NCBI GenBank assembly: GCA_029242545.1
Contig: JAQWTV010000146.1
Span: forward strand, 1 to 64,000
Length of the DNA stretch: 64,000 bases
Direction: 5' to 3'
From: Roseibacillus sp.
GTDB taxonomy: Bacteria > Verrucomicrobiota > Verrucomicrobiia > Verrucomicrobiales > Akkermansiaceae
Under the pieces are notes generated by a model. That model searched no databases. It saw nothing but the letters and a program-made list of their open reading frames with translations, and was not told the origin of the DNA. The translations under genes were made by a program, and so were the position numbers. Below are positions 62,927 through 64,000 of this stretch, piece by piece (position 1 is the first letter of the stretch; every line of letters begins with the position of its first letter).

Positions 62927-64000
62927 ATGGATGCAATAACCTATTTTCTGGTCAACTATGGCCTCTACAGTTTGCTGCTCATTGTGCCAGCCGGATTACT
63001 GGGAGCTGCTCTAGGGTGGTTTGCGTGGGGCAAGTATCGAGCTGGGCAGCTTGAATCGAAGCAGCGCCTCGAGGAAGCCGAGCAGGTAAACGAGGTTGTT
63101 GAGATCGCTTTGAGCAAGGAGCGGGAGCGGCTTAAGACCTATCAGGAGGCAGCAGGCATCAAGGAGGTTGCGGACAACTCCCCGGGGCTCGAAAGGAAAA
63201 TTGGGGACCTGCGGCGGGATAACGAGGAACTCGAAAAAATCCTTCAGGTGGCTCGCAAGGAGCGATCAGAAGTAGAGTTGAGCCTTGCTGAGATGGCTCA
63301 GGAGAAGAAGAGCGCAGAGAAGGATCTCGCCGGGATGAACGCCGCAAGGGAGGAGCTGGAAAGGAAGCTGGCATCGCAGGTGCCGGGGGCGGCTGGACCC
63401 GGGAGATCCAAGAAGGAAGGTGGGAGGAAATCCGAAGAAGAGGGAGAGAGGGAGCCTGCCGTTTCCAAACAAGAGAGAAAGAAATTCAAGGCCGAGAAGC
63501 GAGTATTGGAAAAGGAGCTGGCATCCACTGAACGCGACCTCCGCAAGAAACTCTCAGCCGCGGAGAAGGCCGCTGGCCGCCAGTTGAAAACTCTGGAGAA
63601 AAAGACCCGGGAGCTTGAAAAGCAATTAGAGGAAAAAGTTTCAGAGGTGGACCGCCTTTGTGCAGCAGGAGAAAAGCTGGAGTCCGATCTTGTCACTGAG
63701 AGGGCGGATTTGCAGAAAACCGGGCAAGAGCTCCGCGATCTCAAAGGGGTGAGAGAAGAAGAGGAGCGTGCTCTGAAAGAGGTGACCAGAGAGCGGGACC
63801 TAAACGCAGTGGAACTGGCAGCTCACCGAGAGGAATGCGGAGACCTCAAGAGCAAGCTTCAGTCAGAGGAAGAGCATCACAGGAAGGACAATGATCTGCT
63901 GGAGAAGGAGCTTTCATCCGTGCGCGGAGCAAGGGTTGCCCTAGAAGAATCGCTCTCGTCATTGGAGGCGGAGCGTGAGGTTAAAGAGAGGGAATTGTCT
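62927..64000 (+). CDS. Membrane-anchored long coiled-coil protein (3' end cut by window)
   Basis: The frame is open for 358 codons from ATG 62927 to the right edge. One N-terminal membrane helix (LYSLLLIVPAGLLGAALGWFAWG) precedes a continuous Glu/Lys/Leu/Arg-rich region with heptad character (KTLEKKTRELEKQLEEKVSE; ELSSVRGARVALEESLSSLE), broken near residue 150 by a Gly/Pro/Lys-rich stretch. It probably forms a long cytoplasmic or periplasmic rod. With the BON-OmpA gene just upstream, an envelope scaffold role is plausible but inferred. Its C-terminal domain, if any, lies outside. Confidence 0.82.
   Translation, partial: MDAITYFLVNYGLYSLLLIVPAGLLGAALGWFAWGKYRAGQLESKQRLEEAEQVNEVVEIALSKERERLKTYQEAAGIKEVADNSPGLERKIGDLRRDNEELEKILQVARKERSEVELSLAEMAQEKKSAEKDLAGMNAAREELERKLASQVPGAAGPGRSKKEGGRKSEEEGEREPAVSKQERKKFKAEKRVLEKELASTERDLRKKLSAAEKAAGRQLKTLEKKTRELEKQLEEKVSEVDRLCAAGEKLESDLVTERADLQKTGQELRDLKGVREEEERALKEVTRERDLNAVELAAHREECGDLKSKLQSEEEHHRKDNDLLEKELSSVRGARVALEESLSSLEAEREVKERELS

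Noticed and set aside
1-64000. CRISPR arrays, insertion sequences, integrases, phage genes, rRNA
   Set aside because: Read through for repeated spacers, transposase motifs and rRNA landmarks; none seen.

Overview
The window looks like a chromosomal segment of a Verrucomicrobiota bacterium, probably class Verrucomicrobiae. The evidence is a DUF1553/DUF1501 gene pair, a stand-alone ThuA protein, an SHD1-type secreted protein, a DUF1559-type pseudopilin, an exosortase with its EpsI partner, and a moderately high G+C content. This rests on family content only; no 16S gene lies in the window. Genes are tightly packed on both strands, often with ATGA-type overlaps. I see no insertion sequence, prophage, CRISPR array or rRNA operon. 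The only RNA gene I can support is one tRNA-Gly.

Positions 1-15122 are one co-directional surface-polysaccharide locus: a FkbM methyltransferase (cut by the left edge), two sulfotransferase-like proteins, two GT4 glycosyltransferases, two O-antigen polymerase/ligase-like membrane proteins, exosortase plus EpsI, a SAM methyltransferase, a GT-C-like membrane protein, a decaprenyl-phosphate phosphoribosyltransferase-like UbiA protein and a polyprenyl-phosphate sugar transferase. Together they suggest an exported, probably sulfated and methylated polysaccharide made beside a protein-sorting system. No PEP-CTERM-type target was found in the window.

Positions 15224-24550 are mainly housekeeping: prs-rplY-pth-rpsF-ssb with two clear intrinsic terminators, rlmN on the opposite strand with a promoter that points to a leaderless mRNA, a lipoprotein with a G10 tract, a potassium channel with a zinc ribbon, cysS and an Mg-type hemB. 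Positions 24582-36892 hold a secreted protein, a PIG-L deacetylase plus ROK kinase pair, yicC and trmD, a large M28 peptidase with beta-propeller and PDZ, a PelD-like membrane receptor without pel genes, an SHD1 protein whose reading frame continues past its TGA, and prfB with a programmed +1 frameshift.

Positions 37018-47416 contain a lipoprotein, a nucleoside-salvage operon (CNT transporter, XapX, deoA, deoB, deoD), a short RecO, an NlpC/P60-like protein, an azurin-like protein coupled to a beta-propeller, a Gre-like factor and tRNA-Gly. Positions 47555-64000 carry trpC, an OmpA-family protein, hom, a pseudopilin-like protein, ThuA, lysC, kbl, the DUF1553/DUF1501 pair, prmA, a BON-OmpA protein resembling mycobacterial ArfA, and a coiled-coil protein cut by the right edge.

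The observations most worth checking are the in-frame TGA of the SHD1 gene, with a SECIS-like hairpin and a coding-looking extension, the solitary PelD-like protein, and the exosortase/sulfated-polysaccharide locus.
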